NCBI RefSeq assembly: GCF_022760955.1
Contig: NZ_JAKTNU010000004.1
Location: 1 to 64,000, forward strand
Direction of reading: 5' to 3'
DNA length: 64,000 nt
DNA from: Thermus neutrinimicus
GTDB lineage: Bacteria > Deinococcota > Deinococci > Deinococcales > Thermaceae
Both the position numbers and the translations under genes were made by a program. The notes beneath the pieces were generated by a model. It did no database searches, was not told the DNA's origin, and saw nothing but the letters and a program-made list of their open reading frames with translations. Numbering within the stretch: the first letter of the stretch is position 1; each line of letters opens with the position of its first letter. Of this stretch, positions 15,907 through 25,627 are shown piece after piece.

Positions 15907-17016
15907 TCAGTACGCCTGCCCCGTGGCCTTGGTGAGGAGGAGCCTGAACTCGTGGGGGCTGGTGGCGGCGGAAAGGGCGTCCTCGAGGGAGATGAGCCCC
16001 TGGGTGTAGAGCTCCACCAGATGCTGGTCGAAGGTGCGCATCCCGTGGATGGAGCCCTCCATCATGGCCTCCTTGATCTGGGGGGTCTTGTCCTCGTCCT
16101 TGATGAGCTCCCGCACGTAGGGGGTGGCGATGAGGACCTCGAGGGCCAAAACCCTCCCCTTGCCGTCCGCCCGGGGCAGAAGGCGCTGGGACAGGATACC
16201 GAGGAGGGACTCCGCCAGCAGGATGCGCACCTGCTGGTGCTCGTGCAAGGGGAAAAACTCGATGATGCGGTTGATGGTCCGCCCGGCGTCCAGGGTGTGC
16301 AGGGTGGAGAGCACCAGGTGCCCGGTCTGGGCCGCCATGAGGGCGGCCTCCACCGTCTCCCTGTCCCGCATCTCCCCGATGAGGATCACGTCCGGGTCCT
16401 GGCGCATGGCGTATTTGATCCCCGAGTAGAAGCTATCCGTGTCCAGCCCCACCTCCCGCTGGACCACCAGGCTCTTCTTGTGCTTGTGCAGGAACTCTAT
16501 GGGGTCCTCTATGGTGATGATGTTCTTGGCGTAGTGCAGGTTGATGTGGTCGATGAGGGCGGCCAAGGTGGTGCTCTTCCCCGAACCCGTGGGCCCGGTG
16601 ACCAGGATGAGCCCCCGCTCCTTGGCGGCCAGCCCCTCCATCACCTCCCGGGGCAGGCCCAGGGCCTCGAAGCTGGGAATGGCCTCGGAGACCACCCGCA
16701 TCACCAGGCCATAGCTTCCCCTCTGCTTTAACAGGTTGCAGCGGAAGCGGGCCACCCCAGGGATGGTGTAGGCGAAATCCAGCTCCTTGCGGTACTCCAC
16801 CTCCTCCCACTGCTCCGGGGTGAGGAGGACCCTGGCGATGGCCTCCGTGTCCTTGGGGGTCAGGGGCCGGTTGCCGAAGGGCTTCAGCTTCCCGTCCACC
16901 CGGATCACGGGCGGGGCCCCCGCCTGCAGGTGGATGTCCGAGGCCCGGGCTTGGACCATGGCCTTGAACATCTCCAAGAGGCTCTGCTTGCCCTCCGGGG
17001 GAGATGCCTCGCTCAT
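15907..17016 (-). CDS. pilT: Type IV pilus retraction ATPase PilT
   Basis: Hexameric ATPase of 369 aa that powers pilus retraction (twitching and DNA uptake in Thermus). The N-terminal PAS-like part (ASDIHLQAGAPPVIRVDG) is followed by Walker A (GPTGSGKSTT), the Asp box (ITIEDPIEF), Walker B (DPDVILIGEMRDRET) and the His box (TGHLVLSTLHT). The C-terminal ELIKDEDKTPQI sits where PilT has its AIRNLIRE motif but differs in sequence, so a PilT2/PilU-like paralogue is possible. Its ATG overlaps the panC stop (ATGA). Confidence 0.93.
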   Translation of the reverse strand: MSEASPPEGKQSLLEMFKAMVQARASDIHLQAGAPPVIRVDGKLKPFGNRPLTPKDTEAIARVLLTPEQWEEVEYRKELDFAYTIPGVARFRCNLLKQRGSYGLVMRVVSEAIPSFEALGLPREVMEGLAAKERGLILVTGPTGSGKSTTLAALIDHINLHYAKNIITIEDPIEFLHKHKKSLVVQREVGLDTDSFYSGIKYAMRQDPDVILIGEMRDRETVEAALMAAQTGHLVLSTLHTLDAGRTINRIIEFFPLHEHQQVRILLAESLLGILSQRLLPRADGKGRVLALEVLIATPYVRELIKDEDKTPQIKEAMMEGSIHGMRTFDQHLVELYTQGLISLEDALSAATSPHEFRLLLTKATGQAY

Positions 17017-17843
17017 GGGTACACCTCCAGGTTGTCAATCAGGCGCACCTCGGGGAAGCGGCCCGCCACCATCCCCCTGGCCCCGGGGACAAAGCGGGAA
17101 AGGGGAAGGAGGGTCTCGGGGTGGACGATGGCCAGGTAGTCAGGCTGAAACTGGGGAACCTCCCTAAGCACCTCCTCCCCCCTCCCCAGGGCCTCGGCCA
17201 CGCCCTCACCCTTTAGGGCCGCCTCCCGCATGGCCCATAGGGCCCGGTAAAGCACCGTGGCCTCCTTGCGCCTTTCCGGGGAAAGGTACACGTTGCGGCT
17301 GGAAAGGGCAAGCCCATCCTCCTCCCGCACCGTGGGCACCCCCACCACCTCCAGGGGAAAGCCCATGTCCCGGACCATCTTGCGGATCACGAGAAGCTGC
17401 TGGTAATCCTTCTCCCCGAAGTAGGCCCGGCTCGGCCCCACCAGGAGGAAAAGCCTGGCCACCACCGTGGCCACCCCCTGGAAGTGGCCAGGGCGCACCG
17501 CCCCCTCCCAAAGGGCGGTGAGGGGACCCTCCACGCTGACCCGGGTGGAAAACCCTACCGGGTACATCTCCTCCACGCTGGGGGCGAAGAGGAGGTCCAC
17601 CCCCGCCTCCTCCAAAAGGGCTCGGTCCCGCTCCAGGTCCCTGGGGTAGCGGTGGTAGTCCTCCCCAGGGCCAAACTGCAGGGGGTTCACGAAGATGGAG
17701 ACCACCACAAAGGGGTTCTCCTTCCGGGCCCTTTCCACCAAGGCCAGATGCCCCCGGTGGAGGTAGCCCATGGTGGGGACAAACCCCACCCCCTCCCGGG
17801 GGAGGGCCTGCCTTAGCTCGGCCACGGTGTGCGCCACCTTCAC
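17013..17843 (-). CDS. panC: Pantothenate synthetase (pantoate-beta-alanine ligase)
   Basis: 276 aa. ATP-dependent joining of pantoate and beta-alanine in pantothenate/CoA synthesis. PTMGYLHRGHLALVERAR carries the HxGH nucleotidyl-transfer signature; FVNPLQFGPGEDYHRYPRDLERD and FGEKDYQQLLVI are diagnostic. The start is GTG 17843, 7 nt after a TATACT box shared with the divergent gene. Overlap with pilT is an accident of packing rather than a functional link, as far as can be seen. Confidence 0.96.
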   Translation of the reverse strand: MKVAHTVAELRQALPREGVGFVPTMGYLHRGHLALVERARKENPFVVVSIFVNPLQFGPGEDYHRYPRDLERDRALLEEAGVDLLFAPSVEEMYPVGFSTRVSVEGPLTALWEGAVRPGHFQGVATVVARLFLLVGPSRAYFGEKDYQQLLVIRKMVRDMGFPLEVVGVPTVREEDGLALSSRNVYLSPERRKEATVLYRALWAMREAALKGEGVAEALGRGEEVLREVPQFQPDYLAIVHPETLLPLSRFVPGARGMVAGRFPEVRLIDNLEVYP

Positions 17844-17864
17844 GGGGCTCAGTATACTTTCCCC
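17844..17864. promoter_or_regulatory. One palindromic -10 (AGTATACT) serving two divergent leaderless genes
   Basis: AGTATACT at 17851-17858 is a perfect palindrome. Read on the plus strand TATACT (17853-17858) is 6 nt before GTG 17865; read on the minus strand TATACT (17856-17851) is 7 nt before GTG 17843 of panC. Only 21 bp separate the two start codons. Confidence 0.65.
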
Positions 17865-18146
17865 GTGGGCAAGAAGAAGCGCGAGGAAAAGCTGAAGAAA
17901 AAGGCCCTAAGGGAGTGGGAGGAAAGGCGGCCCAAGACCTTGCGGGAAGCCCTTAGGTACTTTCCCGGGGTCTTCCTCCGCACCAGCTTGGTCATGGTGG
18001 CGGCCACCCTCCTCCTCATCGCCGTGGCCGCCTTGGGCTTAACCTGGGCCCAAAGCTTCTGGTTCCAGCTCCTGGTCTACCTGGGGTTTTACCTCCTCTT
18101 CCAGCGCTTCATCATGGGGCCTTTAGCCCCACCCCGGATCAAATGA
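17865..18146 (+). CDS. Small membrane protein of unknown function
   Basis: 93 aa from GTG 17865. A very basic N-terminus (GKKKREEKLKKKALREWEERR) precedes two hydrophobic helices (about 40-62 and 66-86). The protein ends soon after (GPLAPPRIK). The topology suggests an inner-membrane protein with a charged cytoplasmic tail. I do not recognise the family. The longer frame from 17829 is unlikely because it would begin inside the promoter. Confidence 0.7.
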   Translation: MGKKKREEKLKKKALREWEERRPKTLREALRYFPGVFLRTSLVMVAATLLLIAVAALGLTWAQSFWFQLLVYLGFYLLFQRFIMGPLAPPRIK

Positions 18147-18539
18147 GGGCGGATGGCCGAGCCCGCGGAGGTCCGACCCTCGAGGCCTACCTGGAGGAAG
18201 CCCAAAGCCCCATGCGCCACACGCGGGTCCGGGGCTTTCCCAGGGCCATGGCCGGGGCCAGCCGCCGCCACAACCTCCCGCCGGTGGCCTTGGCCCGCAC
18301 CCCTTTCCCCCCGGGCCCGGGAAAAGGGGTGCTGGGTGCATGCGGAAACCCTGGGGCTAAAGGATGCGGGTCCATTTGGGCCTGGAAAGCCTCCAGGCCT
18401 ACCCCTTCCCTACCCGGAAGGGAAGGGCCCTGAAGGGTATTTCCGCGAGGGGAAAGGCCTTGGGCGCTACCCCGGCGGCCAGCTGCCCCTGCCAGGACAC
18501 CTCCTTGGACCTCGAGGCCACCCACCCGGCCCCGGACTA
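18147..18539. other. Intergenic stretch with no supportable gene
   Basis: About 390 bp between the small membrane protein and rsfS. Open frames exist on the plus strand (18143-18433 and 18153-18977) but their composition is Pro/Gly/Arg-rich shadow-like sequence without a recognisable motif, and none has a ribosome site or a -10 at the right distance. It may be a decayed gene; I cannot say which. Confidence 0.4.
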
Positions 18540-18556
18540 GGCCCATTGCCTGGGCC
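18540..18556 (-). terminator. Hairpin at the end of the rplU-rsfS operon
   Basis: GGCCCA (18556-18551 on the minus strand) pairs with TGGGCC after a 5-nt loop, starting 2 nt past the rsfS stop. There is no U-tract; position is the main argument. Confidence 0.4.
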
Positions 18557-18557
18557 C

Positions 18558-18899
18558 TCAAACCCTCTCGGCGTCCGCCCAGAACCCTTCCAGGTCGTAG
18601 TACTCCCGGGCCTCGGGGGTCATGAGGTGGACCACCACCTCCCCGTAGTCCAACACCACCCAGCGGGGGCTTTGCCCCTCCGTGGGCCTGGGGCGAAGCC
18701 CCTCCTCCTCCAGCTTCTCCTGCAGGTGGCGCTCCAGGGCCTGGAGGTGGGGGGTGCTGGTGGCGCTGGCCAGGACGAAGTAGTCCAGGCTCTCGGACAC
18801 CGCCCTCAGGTCCAGGGCCACCACCTTTTCCGCCTTCTTTTCCCAAAGGAGATCCTTGATCCTCGCCACCAGATCCAAAGCCTCGAGGGTCTTTACCAT
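18558..18899 (-). CDS. rsfS: Ribosomal silencing factor RsfS (YbeB/Iojap)
   Basis: 113 aa. Binds ribosomal protein L14 and blocks subunit joining when nutrients run short. Landmarks: KKAEKVVALDLRAVSESLDYFVLASATSTPHLQAL, then WVVLDYGEVVVHLMTPEAREYYDLEGFWADAE. It is the last gene of the obg-nadD-yqeK-lcp-rsfS run, an order conserved in many bacteria, which firms up the assignment. Confidence 0.95.
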   Translation of the reverse strand: MVKTLEALDLVARIKDLLWEKKAEKVVALDLRAVSESLDYFVLASATSTPHLQALERHLQEKLEEEGLRPRPTEGQSPRWVVLDYGEVVVHLMTPEAREYYDLEGFWADAERV

Positions 18900-18905
18900 C
18901 TACCC

Positions 18906-20003
18906 CTATTGTACCAGGTCCCGCCCCAGCTCCACCACCACTCCGGAAACTGGCCGGTGGGGGGCCAGGAGGGGTAGATGGAAGAGCTCCGCGTAGTAGG
19001 CCCCGGCCTCGAGGTCCTTGGCATAGACCGCGCTCTGCACCACCTCCGCCTCCTCCGCCTGGGCCTCGATCCCCTCCCGGGCAAGCACGGCCTGGCCCCA
19101 AAGGACCAGGCTCCTTTCCCCCCTAAGGCGCACGGGAACCTGGGGCGGGGAAGCGGGGAGGGCCATGCCCATCCACGCGGCCAGGAAGCGGGCCCGGGCC
19201 TCCTCGTCCACCAGGAGGAAGGTCCCCTTCCCCTCCCGGGTGGGCAGGGTGGCCAAGGAAAGCCTCAAGCCCTGGACCCCGGGCAGGTGGGCCAGGGCCT
19301 CCTCCAGGGAAAGGTCGGTGTCCAGCTCCCGCCAGGCCTCCCCTAGGGCCCGGGCCAAGGCGGGCCAGGTGCGGGGGTCCTGGGCCTTCTTGAGCACCTG
19401 GGAGACCACCCCCTTGATGCGGTCCAGGCGGGCGTAATCCCCCAGGGCATCGTGGCGGAAGCGCATGTACCTCACCGCCTCCTCCCCGTTTAGGTGAAGC
19501 CTTCCCGCGGGGAAGTCGATGAAAAGCCCCGCCGCCCGGTCGGTGTAGCGCATGGGGCGCTCCAGGTACACCTCCACCCCCCCCACGGTGTCCACCACCC
19601 GGGCCACGCTCTCCAGGGTGAGGATGAGGTGCCTCTCCGCCACCAAGCCCGTGGCCTCCGCCACCGCCTGCTTCAAAAGCTCCGCCCCGCCCCGGGCGTA
19701 GGCGGCGTTGATCTTGCCCCCCACCAGGGGGCTATAGAGGTCCCGGGGAATGGCCAGGGCCCTGGCCTCCCCTCCCCTCAGGCGCACGTAGAAGATGGTG
19801 TCCGTGCGGCTTCCCGGGCCGCATGGGGTGTGGTGGCCGCAGTACTCGATGTCCCGGCCCGCCACCACCACCCCCATCTCGGGCAAGGCCCCGGCCCTCC
19901 TGGGCCGCACCCCTTCCCCCTCCCCCGGCCGGGGCCAGGAAAGCACCCCCCCGAGGGCGAAAAGGGCCAGGGAAAGGAGGAGGAGGGAAAGCCTAGGGCG
20001 CAT
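18906..20003 (-). CDS. LytR-CpsA-Psr (LCP) family protein
   Basis: 365 aa from ATG 20003. An N-terminal membrane anchor (LSLLLLSLALFALGGVL) precedes the LCP domain: DTIFYVRL, IPRDLYSPL, KINAAYARGGAELL, DTVGGVEVYL and MRFRHDALGDYARLDR with conserved Arg/Asp residues that hold the polyprenyl-phosphate. In Gram-positives LCP enzymes attach glycopolymers to peptidoglycan. In Thermus they could attach the secondary polymer that anchors the S-layer; this is inference. A C-terminal domain of about 100 residues is unassigned. Confidence 0.88.
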   Translation of the reverse strand: MRPRLSLLLLSLALFALGGVLSWPRPGEGEGVRPRRAGALPEMGVVVAGRDIEYCGHHTPCGPGSRTDTIFYVRLRGGEARALAIPRDLYSPLVGGKINAAYARGGAELLKQAVAEATGLVAERHLILTLESVARVVDTVGGVEVYLERPMRYTDRAAGLFIDFPAGRLHLNGEEAVRYMRFRHDALGDYARLDRIKGVVSQVLKKAQDPRTWPALARALGEAWRELDTDLSLEEALAHLPGVQGLRLSLATLPTREGKGTFLLVDEEARARFLAAWMGMALPASPPQVPVRLRGERSLVLWGQAVLAREGIEAQAEEAEVVQSAVYAKDLEAGAYYAELFHLPLLAPHRPVSGVVVELGRDLVQ

Positions 20004-20550
20004 CCTCAAGGCTGCGGTACACGGCCAGGGTCCTGGGGTGCAGGGGGATGCCCTTGGCGGTGAGGTAGGCCACCTTGTTCCCCACCGCCCGGCGGTAGGC
20101 CTCCTGGAGCCTCCCCGAAAGGGCGAGCTCCCGGATCTCCCCGTTCACCCCCCGGCCGGGCTCGGAGATGTCGGCGATGTAGAGGGCCATGCCCAGGCCA
20201 TTCTGGGGGTCCACCCCGTACACGTGCCCCTCCACCGCCTCCAAGACCTCCTCGTCCCTTACCCCCCAGGCCTCGGCCAAAACCCGGGCCGCCCGGCCGT
20301 GGAGGGAAAGGGGGTGGGCCCTCTCCACCTCGTTCTCCGGGGGGGCCAGCCTGAGGAGCTCCTCCTCCCCCAGGTCCCGGGCGGCGTCGTGGAGAAGCCC
20401 CGCCAGGTAGGCCCGCTCCCCATCCAGGCCGTTGTTAAGCGCGATCTCCCGGGCCAAGGCGGCCACCCTCTGGATGTGCGCCCACCTTTCCGGTCGGACC
20501 AGGGCCTTTACCCTCTCCTCCAGCTCAGCGGTAGAGACCGTGCTTTTCAA
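19993..20550 (-). CDS. yqeK: HD-domain hydrolase YqeK (probable diadenosine tetraphosphatase)
   Basis: 185 aa from a TTG at 20550. HD-domain landmarks: AHIQRVAALAREIA, then AGLLHDAARDL (the HD pair), LSLHGRAARVLAE and ADISEPGRG. Relatives hydrolyse Ap4A. The TTG follows GGAGGTG at a good distance and overlaps the end of nadD by 26 bp; the longer open frame to 20799 is merely nadD read in another frame. Gene order nadD-yqeK is widely conserved. Confidence 0.87.
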   Translation of the reverse strand: MKSTVSTAELEERVKALVRPERWAHIQRVAALAREIALNNGLDGERAYLAGLLHDAARDLGEEELLRLAPPENEVERAHPLSLHGRAARVLAEAWGVRDEEVLEAVEGHVYGVDPQNGLGMALYIADISEPGRGVNGEIRELALSGRLQEAYRRAVGNKVAYLTAKGIPLHPRTLAVYRSLEDAP

Positions 20551-21085
20551 GGTACACCTCCACGGGCCTGGGCACCCAGAAGCGGATGCTCTGCCCTTCC
20601 CGGATCCGCCTGCGGATCTCCGTGCTGGAGATCCCCACCTCGGGGACCAGGAGGGGCACCACGGGCACCGGCATTCCCTCCAGAGGGTAACCGGGCCGGG
20701 CCACCGCCACCAGGGTGGCCAGCTCATGAAGCCGGTGCCCCTCCTTCCAGGTGAGGACATCCCGGTAGGCGTCGGCCCCGGTGATGAAGAAGAGCTCATC
20801 CTCTGGGAAAAGCCTCCTGGCCTCCCTTAGGGTGTCCACGGTGTAGCTGGGCCCGGGCCGGTCCAGCTCCAGCCTCGAGGCCAGGAACCCCCTCTCCTCC
20901 GCCGTGGCCAGAAGGACCATCTCGTAGCGGGCCTCCGCCTTGGCCACGGGGGTCTTGTGGGGGGGGCGGGCCGCCACCACGAAGAGGACCAGGTCCAGCC
21001 CCAAGGCCGCCCGGGCCTCCGCCGCCGCCAAAAGGTGCCCCAGGTGGATGGGGTCAAAGCTACCGCCAAATAGGCCGATCCGCAA
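20525..21085 (-). CDS. nadD: Nicotinate-nucleotide adenylyltransferase
   Basis: 186 aa; adenylylates nicotinate mononucleotide in NAD synthesis. GGSFDPIHLGHL carries the HxGH motif, RPPHK and ISSTEIRRRI (the ISSTxIR nucleotide site) are diagnostic. The start is TTG 21085, the only start in reach of the conserved RIGLFGGSFDP. Sits between obg and yqeK. Confidence 0.95.
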   Translation of the reverse strand: MRIGLFGGSFDPIHLGHLLAAAEARAALGLDLVLFVVAARPPHKTPVAKAEARYEMVLLATAEERGFLASRLELDRPGPSYTVDTLREARRLFPEDELFFITGADAYRDVLTWKEGHRLHELATLVAVARPGYPLEGMPVPVVPLLVPEVGISSTEIRRRIREGQSIRFWVPRPVEVYLEKHGLYR

Positions 21086-21097
21086 AGAAAACCCCCC

Positions 21098-22351
<1,254 letters not shown>

Positions 22352-22369
22352 CCAGCCCGCCCCTTGGGC

Positions 22370-22627
22370 CTACGCCAAGGGACGCACGTGCACGTAGCGG
22401 CCAAGCCGCCCCTTATCCTGGAACTCCACCACCCCGTCCACCAGGGCGAAGAGGGTGAAGTCCCGGCCCATGCCCACGTTCTTGCCGGGCTTGAACTGGG
22501 TGCCCCGCTGGCGCACCAGGATGTGCCCAGCCCTCACCACCTGGCCCCCGTACCGCTTCACCCCCAGGCGCTTGGCCTGGGAATCCCGGCCGTTTTTGGT
22601 GGAACCCAAACCCTTTTTATGTGCCAT
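22370..22627 (-). CDS. rpmA: 50S ribosomal protein L27
   Basis: 85 aa with the standard N-terminus [28 protein letters not shown], whose tail reaches the peptidyl-transferase centre, and the [24 protein letters not shown] core. ATG 22627 has GGGGTGAG upstream. No N-terminal extension of the kind cleaved in Firmicutes. Confidence 0.98.
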   Translation of the reverse strand: MAHKKGLGSTKNGRDSQAKRLGVKRYGGQVVRAGHILVRQRGTQFKPGKNVGMGRDFTLFALVDGVVEFQDKGRLGRYVHVRPLA

Positions 22628-22630
22628 GGC

Positions 22631-22936
22631 TCACCCCTGAATCTCCTTGATGAGGATCTCCGTGTAGGGCTGGCGGTGGCCCTTCTTCCTGCGGTACTGC
22701 ACCTTGGCCTTGAAGCGGGAGACGGTGATCTTCTTGCCCTTGCCGTGGGCGAGCACCTCCGCCACCACCTTGGCCCCCTCCACGAAGGGAGCCCCCACCC
22801 TAGTCTTCTCGCCCCCCAGGAGGAGGACGGGAAGCGTGACCTCGCTTCCGGGCTCGGCCTCGAGCTTCTCCACCCTAAGCCTAAGCCCGGGCTCCACCCG
22901 GTACTGCTTTCCGCCGGTCTTCACGATCGCGAACAT
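22631..22936 (-). CDS. rplU: 50S ribosomal protein L21
   Basis: 101 aa, beginning [17 protein letters not shown] and ending with [21 protein letters not shown], both family signatures. ATG 22936 is chosen by similarity; nine extra residues upstream would run into the leader. First gene of the rplU-rpmA-obg-nadD-yqeK-lcp-rsfS operon. Confidence 0.98.
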   Translation of the reverse strand: MFAIVKTGGKQYRVEPGLRLRVEKLEAEPGSEVTLPVLLLGGEKTRVGAPFVEGAKVVAEVLAHGKGKKITVSRFKAKVQYRRKKGHRQPYTEILIKEIQG

Positions 22937-22953
22937 GGCTACCCTTTCCCCAA

Positions 22954-23009
22954 AGCCCCCCAAGGGGCTACCGGCTTTCTACTATACCCAACCCCACCGC
23001 TTGCTTCAA
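22954..23009 (-). promoter_or_regulatory. rplU operon promoter and leader hairpin
   Basis: On the minus strand TTGAAG (23009-23004) and TATAGT (22986-22981) are exactly 17 nt apart, the best bipartite promoter in the window. The leader folds AGCCCC/GGGGCT (22969-22954) with a 4-nt loop followed by TTT, a possible r-protein leader attenuator. The -35 lies in an imperfect inverted repeat (CTTGCTTGAAGCAAG) that may also end the upstream wzz transcript. Confidence 0.7.
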
Positions 23010-23018
23010 GCAAGGGGC

Positions 23019-24308
23019 CTACCCAGCCGCCGCCTCGGGCCTAGGGGGCCTTAGGGCCTCGGCCATGAAGGCCGCCATCACCCCCAGCACAAGCCCCAAG
23101 AAGACCGCCAGGGCCAGGATCAAAGCCCGCTTGGGGGCCACCTTTTCGTAGATGGGGTAGGCGGGGGCGATGATCTGGGCCAGGGAGTTCTGGGAGCTGG
23201 CCAGCTCTATCTGGAGGTCCGTCCGCTTCTGGGAAAGGGCCAGGTAGGCATTCTTGGCCATCTCCAGGGTCTGGTTGATGCGGTCCTGCTCCACCTGGGC
23301 CTTGGCCACCCGCTCCTTGAGGAGGTTGATGCGGGCCTCCACCTGGGCCATGCGGGCCTGGAGGGCGGCCCTGCGGGCAAGGAGCTGAGCTTCTTCTGCC
23401 CTGGCGTCTAAAAGCAGATTCTCAAGACGCTGAGGAAGCTGTCCTAACTGTCCGGAGGATGAACTGGTCGGAAGGCCCTTAAGTTCCTGCTCCAGGAAGC
23501 GAATCTTGCCACGTATGGCAGCCAAATCCCTTTCTATCTTTGAAAGTTCCCGATCCAAGAGAATCCGTTCCCCCAACCGCGGCTCTAAGGCAATCTCGAT
23601 CCTCGAGGCGTAATCCGACCTTTCCCCCGTCAGAGCTTCCAATTCCGCCCGGTCCTGGGCCAAGGTGCTGGTGCGCCGGAAGGCCTCGAAGCGGGCTTGA
23701 GCCTCCCGGTAAACCTTTTCCGCCTTGGCAACCTCCTCCCCCAAAACCTGCAAACTGGTTTCTAGGTGAGCTGATGGAAAACGGCTAAGGCGCTTAACTA
23801 AGGCCTCTGCCCAAACATTAGCTGTTCTGGCTGCCACCTCCGGGCTTGGAGCCTCCACCGTCAGGGAGGCCACCACCGGGGGCACCTGCCCCTGGGGCAC
23901 CACCTGCTGACGAGGGGTTTCGTTTTTGATCCTGAAATCCTTCACCATCCGTTCCAAGCCCGGCCTTCCCCCCTGGTCCTGCCAGGCGGTGGGAAGCTTC
24001 CCCTCCTTCCGCAAGGCTTCCCACACCTCCCGGGTGACTTCCTCGGAAAAGGCCAAGGCCTTCAACCCCTCAAAGGTGAGGAGGCTTTGCCCCTGCACCT
24101 GGATGCGCTGCTCCAACTGGGCCTGCACTTGCACTGGGGCCACGTTCACGGTAGCGGTAGAAGCGTACCGCGGCTCAGCAATGAAAAAGCCGTAGATGAG
24201 GGCCAAAACGCCGAAGACCAAGGGTAAGGCCAGGATCCATACCCGCTGGCGCTTTAGGATCTCCAGGATGTCCCTAAGGGAAAGCTCGTCGCCAAACGTT
24301 TCCACCAT
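23019..24308 (-). CDS. wzz: Wzz-type polysaccharide chain-length/copolymerase protein
   Basis: 429 aa. Two transmembrane helices flank a long periplasmic helical domain: TM1 about 24-44 (VWILALPLVFGVLALIYGFF) and TM2 about 393-415 (RALILALAVFLGLVLGVMAAF). The coiled part spans about 190-370, and a Pro-rich segment precedes TM2, as in PCP proteins. No tyrosine-kinase domain is attached. It sets polymer length in Wzx/Wzy systems. Last gene of the polysaccharide locus. Confidence 0.88.
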   Translation of the reverse strand: MVETFGDELSLRDILEILKRQRVWILALPLVFGVLALIYGFFIAEPRYASTATVNVAPVQVQAQLEQRIQVQGQSLLTFEGLKALAFSEEVTREVWEALRKEGKLPTAWQDQGGRPGLERMVKDFRIKNETPRQQVVPQGQVPPVVASLTVEAPSPEVAARTANVWAEALVKRLSRFPSAHLETSLQVLGEEVAKAEKVYREAQARFEAFRRTSTLAQDRAELEALTGERSDYASRIEIALEPRLGERILLDRELSKIERDLAAIRGKIRFLEQELKGLPTSSSSGQLGQLPQRLENLLLDARAEEAQLLARRAALQARMAQVEARINLLKERVAKAQVEQDRINQTLEMAKNAYLALSQKRTDLQIELASSQNSLAQIIAPAYPIYEKVAPKRALILALAVFLGLVLGVMAAFMAEALRPPRPEAAAG

Positions 24309-24342
24309 ATCTGGTCCACCTTACCACAAAGCTACTACCCTG

Positions 24343-25590
24343 CTATTTTGCGCCAAAGCCCGTTAACACAACCCAAAGGGTTCTAACTAAAATTCTAAGG
24401 TCAAGCCAAAAGGAGAAGTACTTGATGTAATACAGGTCGTAACTTAACTTTTCCCATGCCCCCTCCCATCCTTCCGCGTACCCGTGATGCACTTGGGCCC
24501 AACCGGTTAGACCAGGCCTCACCACATGGCGCAGGGGGTAAAGGGGCATCTCCTGGGAATACTTCTCCGCCAATACCTTCTGCTCAGGCCTCGGGCCCAC
24601 CAAGCTCATATCCCCTGTGATCACATTCCACAACTGTGGCAATTCATCCAGCCGGTAACGCCTAAGAAAACGCCCCAAGGGCGTGATCCTGTCCACCTCG
24701 TTTCCCGCATACACCCCCTGCCTGGGCGAACCGCGCATGGTGCGGAACTTATAGGCTTTGAAAGGCCTGCCCCCCATTCCCACCCGCTCCTGGGCGAAAA
24801 TCACGGGTCTGCCCAACTCCAGGTAAACCAAAAGGGCCACCACTGACCCAAGGAGCAGAATCAAGGGAGCTAGGGACAGGATTAATGCTGTTTCCCAGAT
24901 CCGCTTGAAAAGCACGTAGGGCCCTCGATCCGCCTCGGCAAGAGCCCCTATCCCCTCTGGATTCGGGTACCCAGGAGAATCTTCCAACAGGACTCGTCCA
25001 GTGTACTGTTCGTACACCGTGGCCACATGCCATACAGATAAACCCCGTAGCAACGCTTCCCGTAGCAGGGGATAGACCTCGGGAGAGGGATTGCGTAAAT
25101 CCACCACCAGGCCTTCCACGTCAGCCCAATCTGCCACCACCCCCCCATTGGTCTCCACCAGGCCCTTGAGCCGCGATGCCTGACCACCAGGCACCAAAGC
25201 CAGGCGGGCATAGGGAGCAAAGCGCAGGTAAAGAAGGTGAAACACAAGGGCCAAACTGGTGGAGGCGGTAAGAAAACTTCCGCTGTAGGGAATGCGGCCC
25301 AGGGCTAACACCGCAATTAAACCAAGGGTAAAGAGCATGATGTTGAAGGCGGCAACCCCCCATACTTCCCGCCCGGGATACCGAACCATCCGATCGGTAA
25401 ACCCAAAGGCCCCGAAATGGGCCAAGAGGGTCAGTCCTAACAGGGGGAAATATTCACCGGGCCACGGAGGTAACCCGAAGAACCAGATGGCAGCCAAGGG
25501 AGTGGGCAAGGACGATAACACCGCTATAAGTCCCAGACCAGTGCGGGCTTTGACCAACCGGGAGGGGAGGCTGAATACCAGTGCGCCCAT
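24343..25590 (-). CDS. Undecaprenyl-phosphate sugar phosphotransferase (WcaJ/WbaP type)
   Basis: 415 aa polyprenyl glycosylphosphotransferase that starts repeat-unit synthesis by loading a sugar-1-phosphate onto undecaprenyl phosphate. Four to five N-terminal membrane helices precede a CoA-binding-like middle domain and the C-terminal catalytic domain (from about 215): ILSLAPLILLLGSVVALLVY, GRPVIFAQERVG, AYKFRTMR, LRRYRLDELPQLWNV, GDMSLVGPRPE and RPGLTGWAQV. A TACACT box lies 9 nt before the ATG, so an internal promoter is possible. Confidence 0.92.
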   Translation of the reverse strand: MGALVFSLPSRLVKARTGLGLIAVLSSLPTPLAAIWFFGLPPWPGEYFPLLGLTLLAHFGAFGFTDRMVRYPGREVWGVAAFNIMLFTLGLIAVLALGRIPYSGSFLTASTSLALVFHLLYLRFAPYARLALVPGGQASRLKGLVETNGGVVADWADVEGLVVDLRNPSPEVYPLLREALLRGLSVWHVATVYEQYTGRVLLEDSPGYPNPEGIGALAEADRGPYVLFKRIWETALILSLAPLILLLGSVVALLVYLELGRPVIFAQERVGMGGRPFKAYKFRTMRGSPRQGVYAGNEVDRITPLGRFLRRYRLDELPQLWNVITGDMSLVGPRPEQKVLAEKYSQEMPLYPLRHVVRPGLTGWAQVHHGYAEGWEGAWEKLSYDLYYIKYFSFWLDLRILVRTLWVVLTGFGAK

Positions 25591-25627
25591 ACCATAGCTA
25601 GTGTACCGTGTACCAACTCATTGGGTG

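Noticed and set aside
18143-18433. Small plus-strand ORF after the membrane protein
   Set aside because: No ribosome site or -10 box, shadow-like composition, no motif; at most a remnant.
20551-20799. Longer yqeK start
   Set aside because: The extension is nadD read in another frame (Trp/Arg/Ser-rich); a TTG with a good ribosome site starts the conserved part.
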